NCBI RefSeq assembly: GCF_034702125.1
Contig: NC_085873.1
Coordinates: 45,375,115-45,439,114 of the forward strand
DNA: 64,000 nt
Direction: 5' to 3'
Source: Engraulis encrasicolus
Taxonomy: Eukaryota; Chordata; Actinopteri; Clupeiformes; Engraulidae
A program made the position numbers and the translations under genes. The notes beneath the pieces were generated by a model. The model worked only from the letters and a program-made list of their open reading frames with translations. It had not been told where the DNA came from and made no database searches. Below are positions 47,387-57,600 of this stretch, piece after piece; position 1 is the first letter of the stretch; every line of letters begins with the position of its first letter.

Positions 47387-47869
47387 TTAAAATATGGATA
47401 AACGACGTCTTTTAGTGGACCTGGGTCGAACTTGATACCGTTTAGGTCTACGTTTCCTACTGACTGAACGTCTCGACGTTTTAACACGTCTTTTCTTTTG
47501 CTTGCTTCGGCGTGTTGTGCGCCTGCGCAACTGTGGATACTCCGTAGCATGCATGCCAAAGGATGGTGGATTTATGACCGCAAGTCCTGAACCCCCCTGA
47601 TGTTCATTAGACCCACGCGACGCCATGGCGTTGTGAATCACGTCCCCAACAATAGCCTTGGCTGCATGTTTCAAATGAGGCTTGGCAATGGATACACCCC
47701 TTCGTATCAAGGGCATGGCCATACGATATAACCCCTTAAATAGTGAGGCTATATTAAAGCCACCGTACTGTGAAGCCAATCCCTGATAGCCATCTATCCC
47801 CGATCCAGCTTGATGATTATAATAATTGATGTATCTATGTGAATCTCCGTGGGGTGCGTACGAATGCAT
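47387..47869 (-). CDS. Basic core/minor virion protein (pX/pVI-like)
   Basis: 160 residues. The N-terminal third is Gly/Tyr-rich (GSGIDGYQGLASQYGGF) and is followed by an amphipathic helix-like stretch (LFKGLYRMAMPLIRR, about 44-58). The last 50 residues are very Arg/Lys-rich (RRRTTRRSKQKKRR and similar), as in DNA-condensing core proteins. This layout recalls adenovirus pX/pVI and is usual between penton and major capsid genes of adintovirus-like elements. The assignment rests on composition and position, not on a diagnostic motif. Confidence 0.75.
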   Translation of the reverse strand: MHSYAPHGDSHRYINYYNHQAGSGIDGYQGLASQYGGFNIASLFKGLYRMAMPLIRRGVSIAKPHLKHAAKAIVGDVIHNAMASRGSNEHQGGSGLAVINPPSFGMHATEYPQLRRRTTRRSKQKKRRVKTSRRSVSRKRRPKRYQVRPRSTKRRRLSIF

Positions 47870-47880
47870 GATGAAAAGAA

Positions 47881-48681
47881 TTAGTAATTGTTTGTATGCT
47901 TGATAGGTCGAAAATGTAGTTTTGCTACTACTTTACCGAATCTAAAAGGAACACTGGTATTTTGATCCGTCTTAATGTCTATTGTAATCTCATCAAACTC
48001 TGTCTTGCTGACTGGTACGTAATGCGGTCTCGAAAACTCAGTTGTGACAATCTCTTGCGGTCCCCCGGTTATTTGAACACATCTCAGAAGTGGTACATAA
48101 TAATCACCCACTAGTTGGTGCTGAATCACGTCAGAATAAACAAAGAGAGAATAATCACCTCCGCTTATATCAGTGGGGTGAGGTGCATATTTCAATAAAT
48201 TTTTTAACAACGTTAGAGCGACCCCGTCATCAAACCCCAGAATGCGGGCCAGTTTCCCCTTAAACGTCAGTGCCACCGCTGCCCCCGTAGCATAACTCAA
48301 AACTCCCACTTTACAAAGTGTCTTATCATACACAAATTTTAGAAAATGGTCCTGTGGGCCACCCATAAGATGATTTAATTCATCCAGAATGGATTCGATG
48401 CTGGGGTAGAATCCTTCTTTAATCTCCCAATCTAGGACGTTTTGTTTCTTCTTATCATATTCTACTATGTTAAAAGATGACCTTTCAAAGGTTAACCAAG
48501 AACGAGGATATTGTATCTGAATCAAGGCCACCTCCCAGGGACCGCGTAATGTAACCGGTCTGGCCAATTTTGTCCGATAACATGATATCTTATTATCTGG
48601 GAAGTATCGGGAACTCGAATTTGACGGCAAAATCAGATGAAAACCACCTGAGCCATTCCCTCCAACACCACCTACGTCCAT
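47881..48681 (-). CDS. Penton-like minor capsid protein
   Basis: 266 residues from the ATG at 48681. An open frame runs 14 codons further upstream, but that part is encoded by a (CA)n run and is unlikely to be translated. The protein has a Gly-rich start (GGVGGNGSGGF), a beta-rich body (LARPVTLRGPWEVALIQIQYP, then a block with FYPSIESILDELN) and ends with a Lys/Phe-rich strand (RFGKVVAKLHFRPI). These match the single-jelly-roll penton of Polintons, which occupies the capsid vertices. It lies 11 bases upstream of the core-protein gene and follows the integrase gene on the same strand. Intact. Confidence 0.85.
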   Translation of the reverse strand: MDVGGVGGNGSGGFHLILPSNSSSRYFPDNKISCYRTKLARPVTLRGPWEVALIQIQYPRSWLTFERSSFNIVEYDKKKQNVLDWEIKEGFYPSIESILDELNHLMGGPQDHFLKFVYDKTLCKVGVLSYATGAAVALTFKGKLARILGFDDGVALTLLKNLLKYAPHPTDISGGDYSLFVYSDVIQHQLVGDYYVPLLRCVQITGGPQEIVTTEFSRPHYVPVSKTEFDEITIDIKTDQNTSVPFRFGKVVAKLHFRPIKHTNNY

Positions 48682-48800
48682 GACCTGACTAGTGGATGCG
48701 TGTGCACACACACACACACACACTCACACTTAAATAGGACTGTAGACCTACTACAGCCTGTCGGTGTTTTTAAAGAACCGTTAGACCCAGATAGACTAGA

Positions 48801-49892
48801 CTAAATGTCAAACACATCTTTTGCTGGCAACCAACGGTCGAACTTCGGAGGCCAACCTAAAAAACGCACTAAAACCATGCGGCGTTGTCCTACATTCTTT
48901 CTGGCTAGTATCTTTTCTACCTTGAAGACATTATCCTTGGTCATTCTTATTTTTTGTAACTCTTCTTCGTAAAAAGCACCCTCAATTATCTCATTGTCGT
49001 AGTCTTTGAGAATATAGACAGGGGGTCTTCGTGGCAGACAGTCCACCACCGTGAAATACTCGTGTGTAAAATTTTGTTGATACCCCTTGTCAAATACCCC
49101 ACGAAGTTTGGAGATCCTAACGATGTCACCTACTTTATATTTCATCTTAATTTTATCATTAGACCTATTAGGACTATCATCCACACTCCCGTAGAGGTTT
49201 TTAAAGACCATGTTTTCATTGTCTTTTGTCACATCTACTGGACGCATTTTAATTGATCTGTGTTTGCTGTGGTTGTAGGAGTCAACTAGATCGGCCAAGA
49301 TGTCATAATAACGTTTAGTATTTTTAGCTGTTAAAAATCTCCACATCCGTGTTTTAAGTGTGCGGTTGAAACGTTCTACCACCGAACTTTTGAGGTTAGA
49401 GCCCGTTGCAAAGTGATGAATATTGTATCTTTTGATCAACTTTTTAAAATGAGAATTGAAAAATTCAGATCCGCGGTCGCTTTGCAATTTCAATGGTGTA
49501 CGTCCTTCTTTCAAAATATGTTCGAAGGCCTTAGTCACAGTTTGCGCAGTTTTGTTTTTTAAGACACGGACCCACGCATACTTGCTAAAAAGATCAATGC
49601 ATGTTAACAGAAACGTGATGCCCTTGTTCTCTTTTTTAAATTGACTCATGTCAACTAGATCAATCTGCCATTGAGAATCACTTTTGTAAACAATCACACG
49701 GTTTCTTTTGAAATGAATACGAGCTGGTTTGTGAAGTGTATAGGTCTCTTCACCCTCCAGGAAATTATCAATCTCCTTATTAGTGACAGCATGTCCAGTT
49801 TCTTCCAATACAGCTTCTTTTAATCTGTTTTTTCCACCGTAACTCCCAGGATTTGCAGGATCAAAATATACACGTCTTATAACACCATCCAT
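48801..49892 (-). CDS. Polinton integrase with chromodomain (complete copy)
   Basis: 363 residues from the first ATG. The N-terminal domain (about 1-60, including GKNRLKEAVLEETG and TYTLHKPARIHFKRNR) is followed by the rve-type catalytic core with D78, D139 and E173 (33 residues between the last two). Then come a basic linker, an SH3-like segment (YKVGDIVRISKLRG, about 252-265) and a C-terminal chromodomain (FKVEKILARK to FDRWLPAKDVF, about 323-360), usual for Polinton integrases. It performs strand transfer of the linear element into host DNA. The 5' 660 bases lie in the right TIR and are identical to the start of the chimera; the 3' part is unique. Intact. Confidence 0.95.
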   Translation of the reverse strand: MDGVIRRVYFDPANPGSYGGKNRLKEAVLEETGHAVTNKEIDNFLEGEETYTLHKPARIHFKRNRVIVYKSDSQWQIDLVDMSQFKKENKGITFLLTCIDLFSKYAWVRVLKNKTAQTVTKAFEHILKEGRTPLKLQSDRGSEFFNSHFKKLIKRYNIHHFATGSNLKSSVVERFNRTLKTRMWRFLTAKNTKRYYDILADLVDSYNHSKHRSIKMRPVDVTKDNENMVFKNLYGSVDDSPNRSNDKIKMKYKVGDIVRISKLRGVFDKGYQQNFTHEYFTVVDCLPRRPPVYILKDYDNEIIEGAFYEEELQKIRMTKDNVFKVEKILARKNVGQRRMVLVRFLGWPPKFDRWLPAKDVFDI

Positions 49893-50197
49893 GTTTAACA
49901 CCACAAATGAAATGAGTCAATGTTGTATAGTTTTATGAATTTTTATTAACAAGAACACACAAATGATGATAATAATAATAATAATAACATCGTTTTGCAG
50001 CATACTATTAGACTAGTAGCATCTGTAAAACAAAAAGACAAAAAAAAAAACACGCTCACACACACACACACACACACACCCCTATTCAAAACAGATAGGG
50101 CCTATAGTCTAGTAGGCTAATACATGTAGTCCTAACACAACAACTTCTCTTATAGACTAATAGTAGACTAATATAGTAGTCACTAAAACATAGTAGG

Positions 50198-50237
<40 letters not shown>

Positions 50238-50303
50238 CAATATATATCAGTAGTGTGTAGGCCTAATCACCTCTGTCAGACTTTTAGACCAACATAGACT
50301 ACT

Positions 50304-50783
50304 TTATATTTCTGTCGCATCCAAAAGTTGTATAAATTCAATACATGCCATCAAATGTTTCTCGACTAGAAGATTCACCATAATAGATACAGTGGCCTGT
50401 ACGTCCACAGGCTCATTTCTACACAATTTGGATAGACATACATCGGCGAGAAATGTGAAAAGAGCAACCACATGTCCTCTGTGGAGTCTGTGTTTCAGAG
50501 TAGAACTAATGCATTCTGTTACATGTTGAATGGTTACATGTATTGGTTGCATTGCAGACGTACGTTCAAGTTGCATGAGTGCGTCCCAATCGGTACCGCT
50601 TGTGTGAACGTTGTTCATACATTTTTTCATCGCTGACAACCTACAGGGTGGTGGCGGTTCACAGTCTGTGTCATATTTTGTTGTTTCAGTGGCTATGTGA
50701 TGATTCAGTAAACTCAATAGATCACACTTCACTGCTCCACAATCGTTGGTGACGGTAGACCTACGGATTCCGTAGTTTCCCAT
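50304..50783 (-). CDS. Candidate Bcl-2-like protein (intact copy)
   Basis: 159 residues. The second half is helical, with RGHVVALFTFLADV (102-115), resembling the BH1 region of Bcl-2 proteins, where a Gly-Arg-Val-Val-hydrophobic-Phe pattern opens central helix 5. It is followed after about 12 residues by amphipathic helices up to LMACIEFIQLL (144-154), which fit helices 6-8. The BH2 Trp is not present and no clear BH3 was found. The N-terminal 60 residues are Cys-containing and unassigned. Viral Bcl-2 proteins block mitochondrial apoptosis; here this is inference from pattern only. The start overlaps the preceding accessory gene by 55 bases. No hydrophobic C-terminal anchor is seen. Confidence 0.45.
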   Translation of the reverse strand: MGNYGIRRSTVTNDCGAVKCDLLSLLNHHIATETTKYDTDCEPPPPCRLSAMKKCMNNVHTSGTDWDALMQLERTSAMQPIHVTIQHVTECISSTLKHRLHRGHVVALFTFLADVCLSKLCRNEPVDVQATVSIMVNLLVEKHLMACIEFIQLLDATEI

Positions 50784-51461
50784 AGCAGATTTTCCTCCTT
50801 TTTCAGAACAAGGGTTTCCAAGATAGTGCTCGAGTCTTTGTCGCTGATATGCGATTGTCGGTAGTTTTCCAGATAAGCACAGATATACGGCTCCGTTAGA
50901 AGCTCATGAGCGTAACATTCCACAGCACCCCAGATTTTGTGTGGGTTTGGATACTGTCCATGACTCCCCAAAAAATGGTAGATGGTGTGCAGTAGGGATG
51001 GTTTGTACAGTTCACGCGAAATTTTCTGGAAATTAGTCTGATAGAAATATGTTTCCGCTTCATAGATACAACTGTGTCGTCGTTGACTGGGATGATTCAC
51101 ATGACAGCCTGTGCAGTCCTCGCGCATAAGTCGCTCAATGATCTGTTGCAACGTTATACACACACAGGCTTTGATTCTTGCAATGGGGAGTTGATTCTCC
51201 TGTGGTATCGTCATAGATGCTTCGTCCTGGGGCTCTGTTTTGTGAGAATAAATGAGACAGAATGAATGATAGAAATAATTAGTATCATGTCCAACAACAA
51301 CAATTAAAATAAAAGACCATAGGTCTAATACTAAAACCTTTACATATATAATAATACTAATAATAATAATAACCTTCAAAACGGCCACATACATCAGACA
51401 TTTCCACGTCTGTAGGTACCGTTATATCTCCCTGATCAGACATTTCAATATCTGTAGCCAT
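50729..51461 (-). CDS. Putative spliced zinc-binding accessory protein, right copy
   Basis: Right TIR counterpart of the gene at 40200-40920: exon 1 is 51461-51374 and exon 2 is 51234-50729, with a 139-base GT-AG intron. Relative to the left copy exon 1 has at least one amino-acid change (ATAATGG to ATAACGG) and exon 2 starts with an altered codon before the internal ATG (AATCATCT to AAGCATCT). The zinc-type motif C-x2-C-x3-HPSQ-x2-H-x-C is conserved. Confidence 0.65.
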
Positions 51462-51538
51462 GGAAAGTCAGTGTGTAAACACTCGCACACAAACTTTAAC
51501 AGAATGGACTGAGGCCTACCTTTTTAAAGAGAGAGGTC

Positions 51539-52675
51539 TTATTCTTCTTTTTGGATCCCGCCCATATCCTCCCCAACCATTTTTTCTGCATCATCGCCAT
51601 CATTCAGGGTGCATCTCTCCATCATATAGACCATGCTGTCAATCTCGTCAGAATCCATCTTGCCAGACTGGTAGCTCTGTTCAGTAGAGTCTCCAGGGTC
51701 CTCATGAGGTTTCTCAGAAACTCCATCACAGTCACATGTGAGCAGCCCATCTTGACTCTCTGTTGTTTTCAGTGTTGAATCTGAACACTGTGCAAACTGT
51801 GATTCCCTGATGATTGACGTTGTATTCTCATCACCACTGATGAGTCTGGGTCTCTGCAACCTGTTATATACATTAGTGTGTGAGCCGTCAACCTGCATGT
51901 TGTCAGCATCAGTTTCAACATCAGTATCATTGTCGCCATCACACACCCAGGCCGGCTTTCCAAAGGCCTTGTACGGCCTCATGCGTTTTCTCTGCTTCAT
52001 TCTGCTTCCATCTGCTGCACGGCCTGTAAAACCGTTGGTGTGATACCCCTCCACACTTGGCATGAACAATCGGTTCTTAATTCTATGAAAGTCAGAAAGT
52101 TGCTTGGTCCATGTAAACAGACGATTTATCATCCCAAACACTTTGTTTAGTGTCGATATGTCAGGTTTTTTGAACACCACATGTTGTGAGCCGACATATA
52201 TTTCAGGCACATGCTTAATGGAGCCTGAATAGCTGGGGTTGCATATGAAAATACATTCATCATGAGTACATGGAACACGTTCTCCAAAAACGGCAAAAAT
52301 GTTGAAGAATTTGTCCCCCGGAAAACATGCCTTGTAGCCATCCACTTCACCTGTGGCAAACAAAGGACCCCAGGCCCTCTGAGCAAATTTCCACCACTCC
52401 CCCGCACTGAAACGAACACGGGGTATATCATCATACTTCAAAGAGCTGATATCATCATCATCTTGGTACAAGGCGTACAAACACACACTGTCTTCATGTT
52501 TATCAAACATGTAGCCTCCTATGCGACCATCAGACAGTATCCACTCAAACTGTTCAGGTACGGGATTTTTCTGGATGCGTTCCAACAGGCTGCTTGGCAT
52601 GTCTTTTCTCGGTCTCTGCAACAACTCTTCATACATTCTAGATGTGAGGGGAGTTGTAGCCACACGTCTAGCCAT
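51539..52675 (-). CDS. Conserved accessory protein of unknown function, right copy
   Basis: 378 residues, identical to the product of 38986-40122. Upstream of the ATG the sequence reads GGCTCTCTGGTAAA against GGCTCTGGTAAA on the left. This shifts the upstream frame by two bases and leaves only the ATG at 52675 common to both. The unchanged protein in two copies, with changes in the non-coding parts, suggests either a very recent duplication with unequal drift or conversion between the arms. Confidence 0.75.
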   Translation of the reverse strand: MARRVATTPLTSRMYEELLQRPRKDMPSSLLERIQKNPVPEQFEWILSDGRIGGYMFDKHEDSVCLYALYQDDDDISSLKYDDIPRVRFSAGEWWKFAQRAWGPLFATGEVDGYKACFPGDKFFNIFAVFGERVPCTHDECIFICNPSYSGSIKHVPEIYVGSQHVVFKKPDISTLNKVFGMINRLFTWTKQLSDFHRIKNRLFMPSVEGYHTNGFTGRAADGSRMKQRKRMRPYKAFGKPAWVCDGDNDTDVETDADNMQVDGSHTNVYNRLQRPRLISGDENTTSIIRESQFAQCSDSTLKTTESQDGLLTCDCDGVSEKPHEDPGDSTEQSYQSGKMDSDEIDSMVYMMERCTLNDGDDAEKMVGEDMGGIQKEE

Positions 52676-53166
52676 TGTAGATTCTTGCACTGATATTTTA
52701 CCAGAGAGCCAGAAAACTGTAGTTCTACAATGACCCAACACTGCATATATAGCCTAGTCTACCTAAAACAAGAAGGGGTGTAGCCACAAAAATGTATCAC
52801 TCATTGTTGACATGTTAGAAGGAACTCTGTGTGAGTTTGTGTGATTTTCAGCAAACTTCGAAAGAGAGAAAAGAGTGACAGACATCATGGCACCCCACTA
52901 GTCACTGCACCAACTTACCAGCTGTAGCATTTACTATTGAATAACTGCAGTCTGGCCATGCTGAAACTTCCACCACACATTGTAATTCACTCTGACTACC
53001 ACACCAGGTCTCAGGATGCTCACGCTGCCCCATGTGTGTCTGAGAGAGAGAGACAGGGTAGTCACCTTGATTGATTTCTATTGATTTACATAGTCACTCT
53101 CACCCTCTGAATTGTTTTCTCTGCACAACAGAGGTATGTTATGTGTGTGTTGTGTGTGAGCGCGCA

Positions 53167-53198
<32 letters not shown>

Positions 53199-53967
53199 GC
53201 GTCAGAGGAAAAGAGAGGGAAAAACGACCAGATGATCACCAGACGTTGACACCATACATCACACTCAAAACACACCAACTTCCTGATCGGCTACAGACTG
53301 ACTGGAATCGCTCAAATCATAAATTACTGACCAACACTTTTACCATTAGGAAACCATCTATGAGAGGAAGCACACTTTCACCCCATTAGCTTTTTTTTTC
53401 ACACACCCCCTCACAGGCCCTGCTGAAAACAACAACAAACAATATCACCACACACACACACTCACAACCCCTCACACATGTAGACCCTAAACACCACCCA
53501 CCAGTGAATGGAATACACCGTGTAGGCCTCTTTGGCCCACAGAATCGCTGGACTCTTCACCTATTCACATCGTACAGACACAGCAACTGCATTCACACAA
53601 CAGATGTGCTCGCACACAACACACTTACACTCATCTGATTAATTACTTACACAGTTGACACACCGTTTCCTCTTTGAACAACAGAAACACTACACACACC
53701 AGAACTTCACTTGATATCTACATATCATGAATACTTGACATCTACAAGTTGACACAACGTTTCCTCTTTGACCAACTGAAACAATACACACATACCACAA
53801 CTTCACTTGACATCTACACATCCTGTAGACTTGACATCTGATGCACACACACACACACACACCTGGCCTAACCTGTCACACTACATCATACACTCATAAT
53901 ACATCTTCCTACACTCATCAAACTCATAAAACTCAGCTGTCAAAAAAGGTCCGTCCTATCTACTACT
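52676..53967 (-). other. Non-coding outer part of the right TIR
   Basis: The inverse of 37707-38985, with differences in simple repeats (GA run at 53166-53190) and a substituted patch near 52887-52905 (CATGGCACCCCACTAGTCAC). No gene. Confidence 0.7.
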
Positions 53968-53973
53968 AACATA

Positions 53974-54609
53974 CACGAGTTGTCCTCCAATTTGTTTGTT
54001 ACTAGCTTATCCATGACCACTAGGGCCTACAGGTTGCAACCCACGAAAACATGAACAACAAAGTTGTCGAGGTGTTTGCAGCAGATTTACCTTCGTGACG
54101 AATAATGAGAGGAGCTGAGTTTCTCAGTTTTTCTTATTTATTCATAACTTGGAGCTGAACTTCAGCATGCATGACTTCTCTCTGAACATGCTTCACCCGA
54201 ACTGCACATCTAGCGTGATTACATCACAAGACATATCACATACAAGTGATTGATTGGCTGAACCTATCCAACATTCCATATCATAATAAGAGCATCACAT
54301 ATTCACATTTCACAGAAGTTAACCTGCCATGAGTCATGACACACAACTATCTTTTCTAAAGATAGAGTAATTTTTGGTCTAGGATCTGGAAAGACTAGTG
54401 TAGGCCTATGCATTTATTGATTATTGCAACAGCCTTTTTACAGGCCTCCCCATGAAGACTATTAAACAGCTCCAACATATCCAAAATGCAACTGTTTGAA
54501 ATCCTTTAAGACAGGGGTGTCAAACTCAAATTGACAGAGGGCCATAATCAAAACATGGACTAAAATTGTGCATGCATGCACTTCATACTCATAGTTAAGT
54601 TACACATAT
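53974..54609. other. Harbinger interior, no gene found
   Basis: This should be the rest of the interrupted Harbinger intron. I could not find the missing transposase exon here. ACAGGGGTGTCAAACTCAAA at 54512 is a common fish hAT-type end, so another insertion starts there. Confidence 0.5.
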
Positions 54610-54692
54610 AGGGGAGACCGGGGCTGGTCCGATCAGGTTTGGGGTGTCATTCCGTGGATTTTACACATTCCACTCAACACATCCCAGAAAAG

Positions 54693-57600
54693 CGGCCATT
54701 TAGTCATTATTAAGAATAAGGAACTGCCACTTAATGTAAATCTAACATTTAATATTTCTTAACACTTGATGGACCATCATAGCATAAATAATTAATGAAT
54801 AAATGTGATGATAAAGACCTAGGCTTAAATTAAGCCAAAAACACTAACTCAAAAAATCATGTTATCATTATGATATCATATCTTATGATAATGGTTTCAG
54901 GCATTTTAATGGCAGGAGTATGCCAGGTGTGTGCTCCTGCCACCCATGTTGCTTAGGCTCATGCCTTATTTTGGGGTCCTTGGTTCTTGCAAGTATGTTG
55001 CAGACTCTATGAACTTGAAATGCCCCTCTCTGAATGTGCCCTCTTATAGCACTACTGATGGGAGGAAGAGCATTGATTCTTCTCTGTGATCATCAAATAT
55101 TACAGCTGTTGTGGTTGATCTGGCCCCAGCCCAGACACGCACCAAGTACTTCTCAGCCAATGTTGCATCTTACTCGGTCAATATTTTGGCCTCTCCAAAG
55201 TTAGCCAAGTACTGGACTGGATCAGAAACCATGGCTGCATGTTTAGTCCCAACCTCATGCAACCCCCCTACTCATGCAATCATCCCCTTACAGGATATGT
55301 TCTTTGATCACAGTTTTTGTCAGTGACGCGCCAAGATGAAAGACTAATTGATTGAGGGGTTAGATTCTCCTCATCTAACCAGTGCCATACTGCTGGTAAA
55401 TCTCCTGCATACCAAGTTCTTGGAAATATGGGCTGTAGTGGAGAAGCAATGCAAATGTGTCTGTATCATTTGAGTCTATAACAACTTTTCTGCTTCACAC
55501 GAACAGCCCACTCAACATGCACCAGCAACCTGGCCTAAGCCTCATCAACGCAGTTCAAGAGCTCTGGAATCTCTTCACCATCAGCTGACTTTGCTGGTAG
55601 CACCTCATCATCAACAACAACAGGGCTGACAATGACAGTAGTATTGCCTCTGGTTTATACTTAAATAAACTTATACTTATACTAATATAGTATACTAATA
55701 TACTTATACTACTCTGGTTATAATAAATAATGTCTGGAACTAACAATTGGAGATTTCACTTGTTCTCCAAAGAGGCCCAGAACTTATCAAGTTGGTGAGG
55801 AATGGGTGTTTGTCCGTTCATGCCAATGATGTCAACGGCTGTTGTTGAGTTGGTACGCCCCATGCGCTCACCTTTCTTCAATGACATCTCAATGTAGGAG
55901 TCACAAGATGGATGAGCTCTGGATGTCACCAGAGGGATATTGCTGAGTTGATGATGGCATTGATGACAGCGCCTAAATTCTGCCAGAGGCATCTGACGGA
56001 TCTTTGACATGAAGTCTACCCGAACATGAGGGTAATAAGTAGACTCAGAGCTTCATTGTGTGAGATTAAGGTGAGGCTCAATTTCACTGACAAGCTTTGA
56101 CTTGTTAACAACCAACGGAAGGTCACCATCTAAAAGGGGTGATGCTGAAAGGACATAATGAGATCTGCTGAATACTCATGCCCCGTTCATCAGCAATCCA
56201 TCCTGTCCATCCTCCTATGTGCCTCAGCTATGTCTTTAGATGAGACCAACTTCTGCTCCTTTACGATGATTGCTGGTGTCTTCTATGGTTGATCTTTGTA
56301 CTGCAGAAGATTCCTTTTTGAAACATTCCACTTATCTAATGTTCATGAGAACTAACCTATCCTGCCTGTATAAGCTGAAGACAAGCTTGCAAGCAAGCTT
56401 TGGAGACGGTTGCGCAGGCGAGGTGTGACAACCTGGTTGCTGAGCAGATTGTGCAGTGGAACGGGTACATTAACTGGTCACTGAGTATGGATTCTGCGGA
56501 TCAACCACAACGTCTAGCAACAATGACACATTTCAGTTGAATGTAAGGCGTGGAGTGGTGCTCAGTGCATGTTGGAGGTGGCATTCTGTCCGCTTCAAAG
56601 TGGTGTTGTTGGTGAGAAGTCTAATCTGATGGAAAGAACTCAAACTTTGCTGCAACATTAACATCGCGTGTGGCTCCTACTACAAAGTGTCCTCCATGAC
56701 CCTTAAATACTCTCTGAATGCTGCTCAACCTCCCACAGCACAGAACTAGCAATGGCGATCCTGCACAACCCACTGACCTACAGAAAAGCAATGGTACAGC
56801 TCAGAATGTGTTGACACTAGAACCTTGATTTGTTCAAGATACCATGACCCATAACATAGGTAATTAATGCAGTTACGTATGGTAGCCACATATTGATTCA
56901 TTTTCCTTCTCTTTCAGAGACAACAGCATTTTTAATGATGGCCGCCAAATCCAGCCAAACCTCAAAGAATTGGCAGAGCTCTGACTTGTCTTGATTCAAG
57001 CTCTCCACTTGCTCAATCAAGGCCTCAAACTCAAATTCTGGGCAACTGCAGCCAGTGAAGTGTGCAATGCCTGTATGCATCAATGCATCATCCAGGCCAG
57101 AACCTCGAGGCAATTTTCCCTGATATCTGAGAATAACACGCGTCCAATGGAAAGGGCCAATACAGTGGAAGAGATCCTTGAAGTGCTCCGTCTCATGCAG
57201 GTTTCATCACACCAAATTGCCATTGATGCCTGGTTCATCTGTCTGCGAACACCGGAAGTTGGATAGGCAGTGTCTGACAGTGGCACACTCAGTAATGGGT
57301 CTTGGTATTATAGGAAGGAAGCCAGCACGCATCATTGGCACCACAGCAGATGAGACAAGTGTGTGTACAGCAGCCCGCATCAAAAGGTCTCCTCCTGACA
57401 CACCAGAGCGAATCAGGCTGATCAAGAATTCATGCTTTCCTGATAAACCTTTTGCAGTTGCAACATGCAGTAATGTTGCTTGCTTGTTTTCAGGATGCAG
57501 CAGCATGTCTGGTGGTAGGGCCGGTCGAACCACTGGCTTTGCATGATCAGGTACCTCTTGGCATGGTAAATTCCTCTGCAGTATATCATCAGCTTGGCTT

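Larger units (their letters stand above)
37707..53967. mobile_element. Polinton/Maverick (adintovirus-like) element, 16.26 kb
   Basis: The termini are AGTAGTAGATAGGACGGACC at the left and its exact inverse at the right. Polintons begin AGT and end ACT and duplicate 6 bp on insertion; here the flanks are ACCATA (37701-37706) and AACATA (53968-53973), 5 of 6 identical. The length is within the usual 15-20 kb. Core genes present are integrase, packaging ATPase, adenain-like protease, double-jelly-roll major capsid protein, penton-like protein and small virion-type proteins. Protein-primed DNA polymerase is present only as its C-terminal part. This is an integrated relative of animal adintoviruses. 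There is no RT, gag or LTR, which excludes a retrovirus as the source of the integrase. Confidence 0.95.
49226..53967 (-). repeat. Right terminal inverted repeat, 4.7 kb
   Basis: The inverse of 37707-42414. It holds the 5' 666 bases of the complete integrase gene and the three accessory genes in intact form, ending CTACTACT. The integrase gene crosses its inner boundary, which indicates that this end is the original arrangement and the left end the derived copy. Confidence 0.95.

Noticed and set aside
45518..48681. Endogenous adenovirus
   Set aside because: Protease and capsid types are shared with adenoviruses, but the integrase, the termini and the 6-bp target duplication show an adintovirus/Polinton.
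51551..52693. Several 60-140-codon frames on the opposite strand of the accessory genes (also 38880-40201)
   Set aside because: They are antisense shadows of the identical 378-residue genes and appear in both arms only because the arms are copies.
52146..53390. Independent copy of a second Polinton
   Set aside because: The flanks and continuous inverse match show that it is the right arm of the same element.
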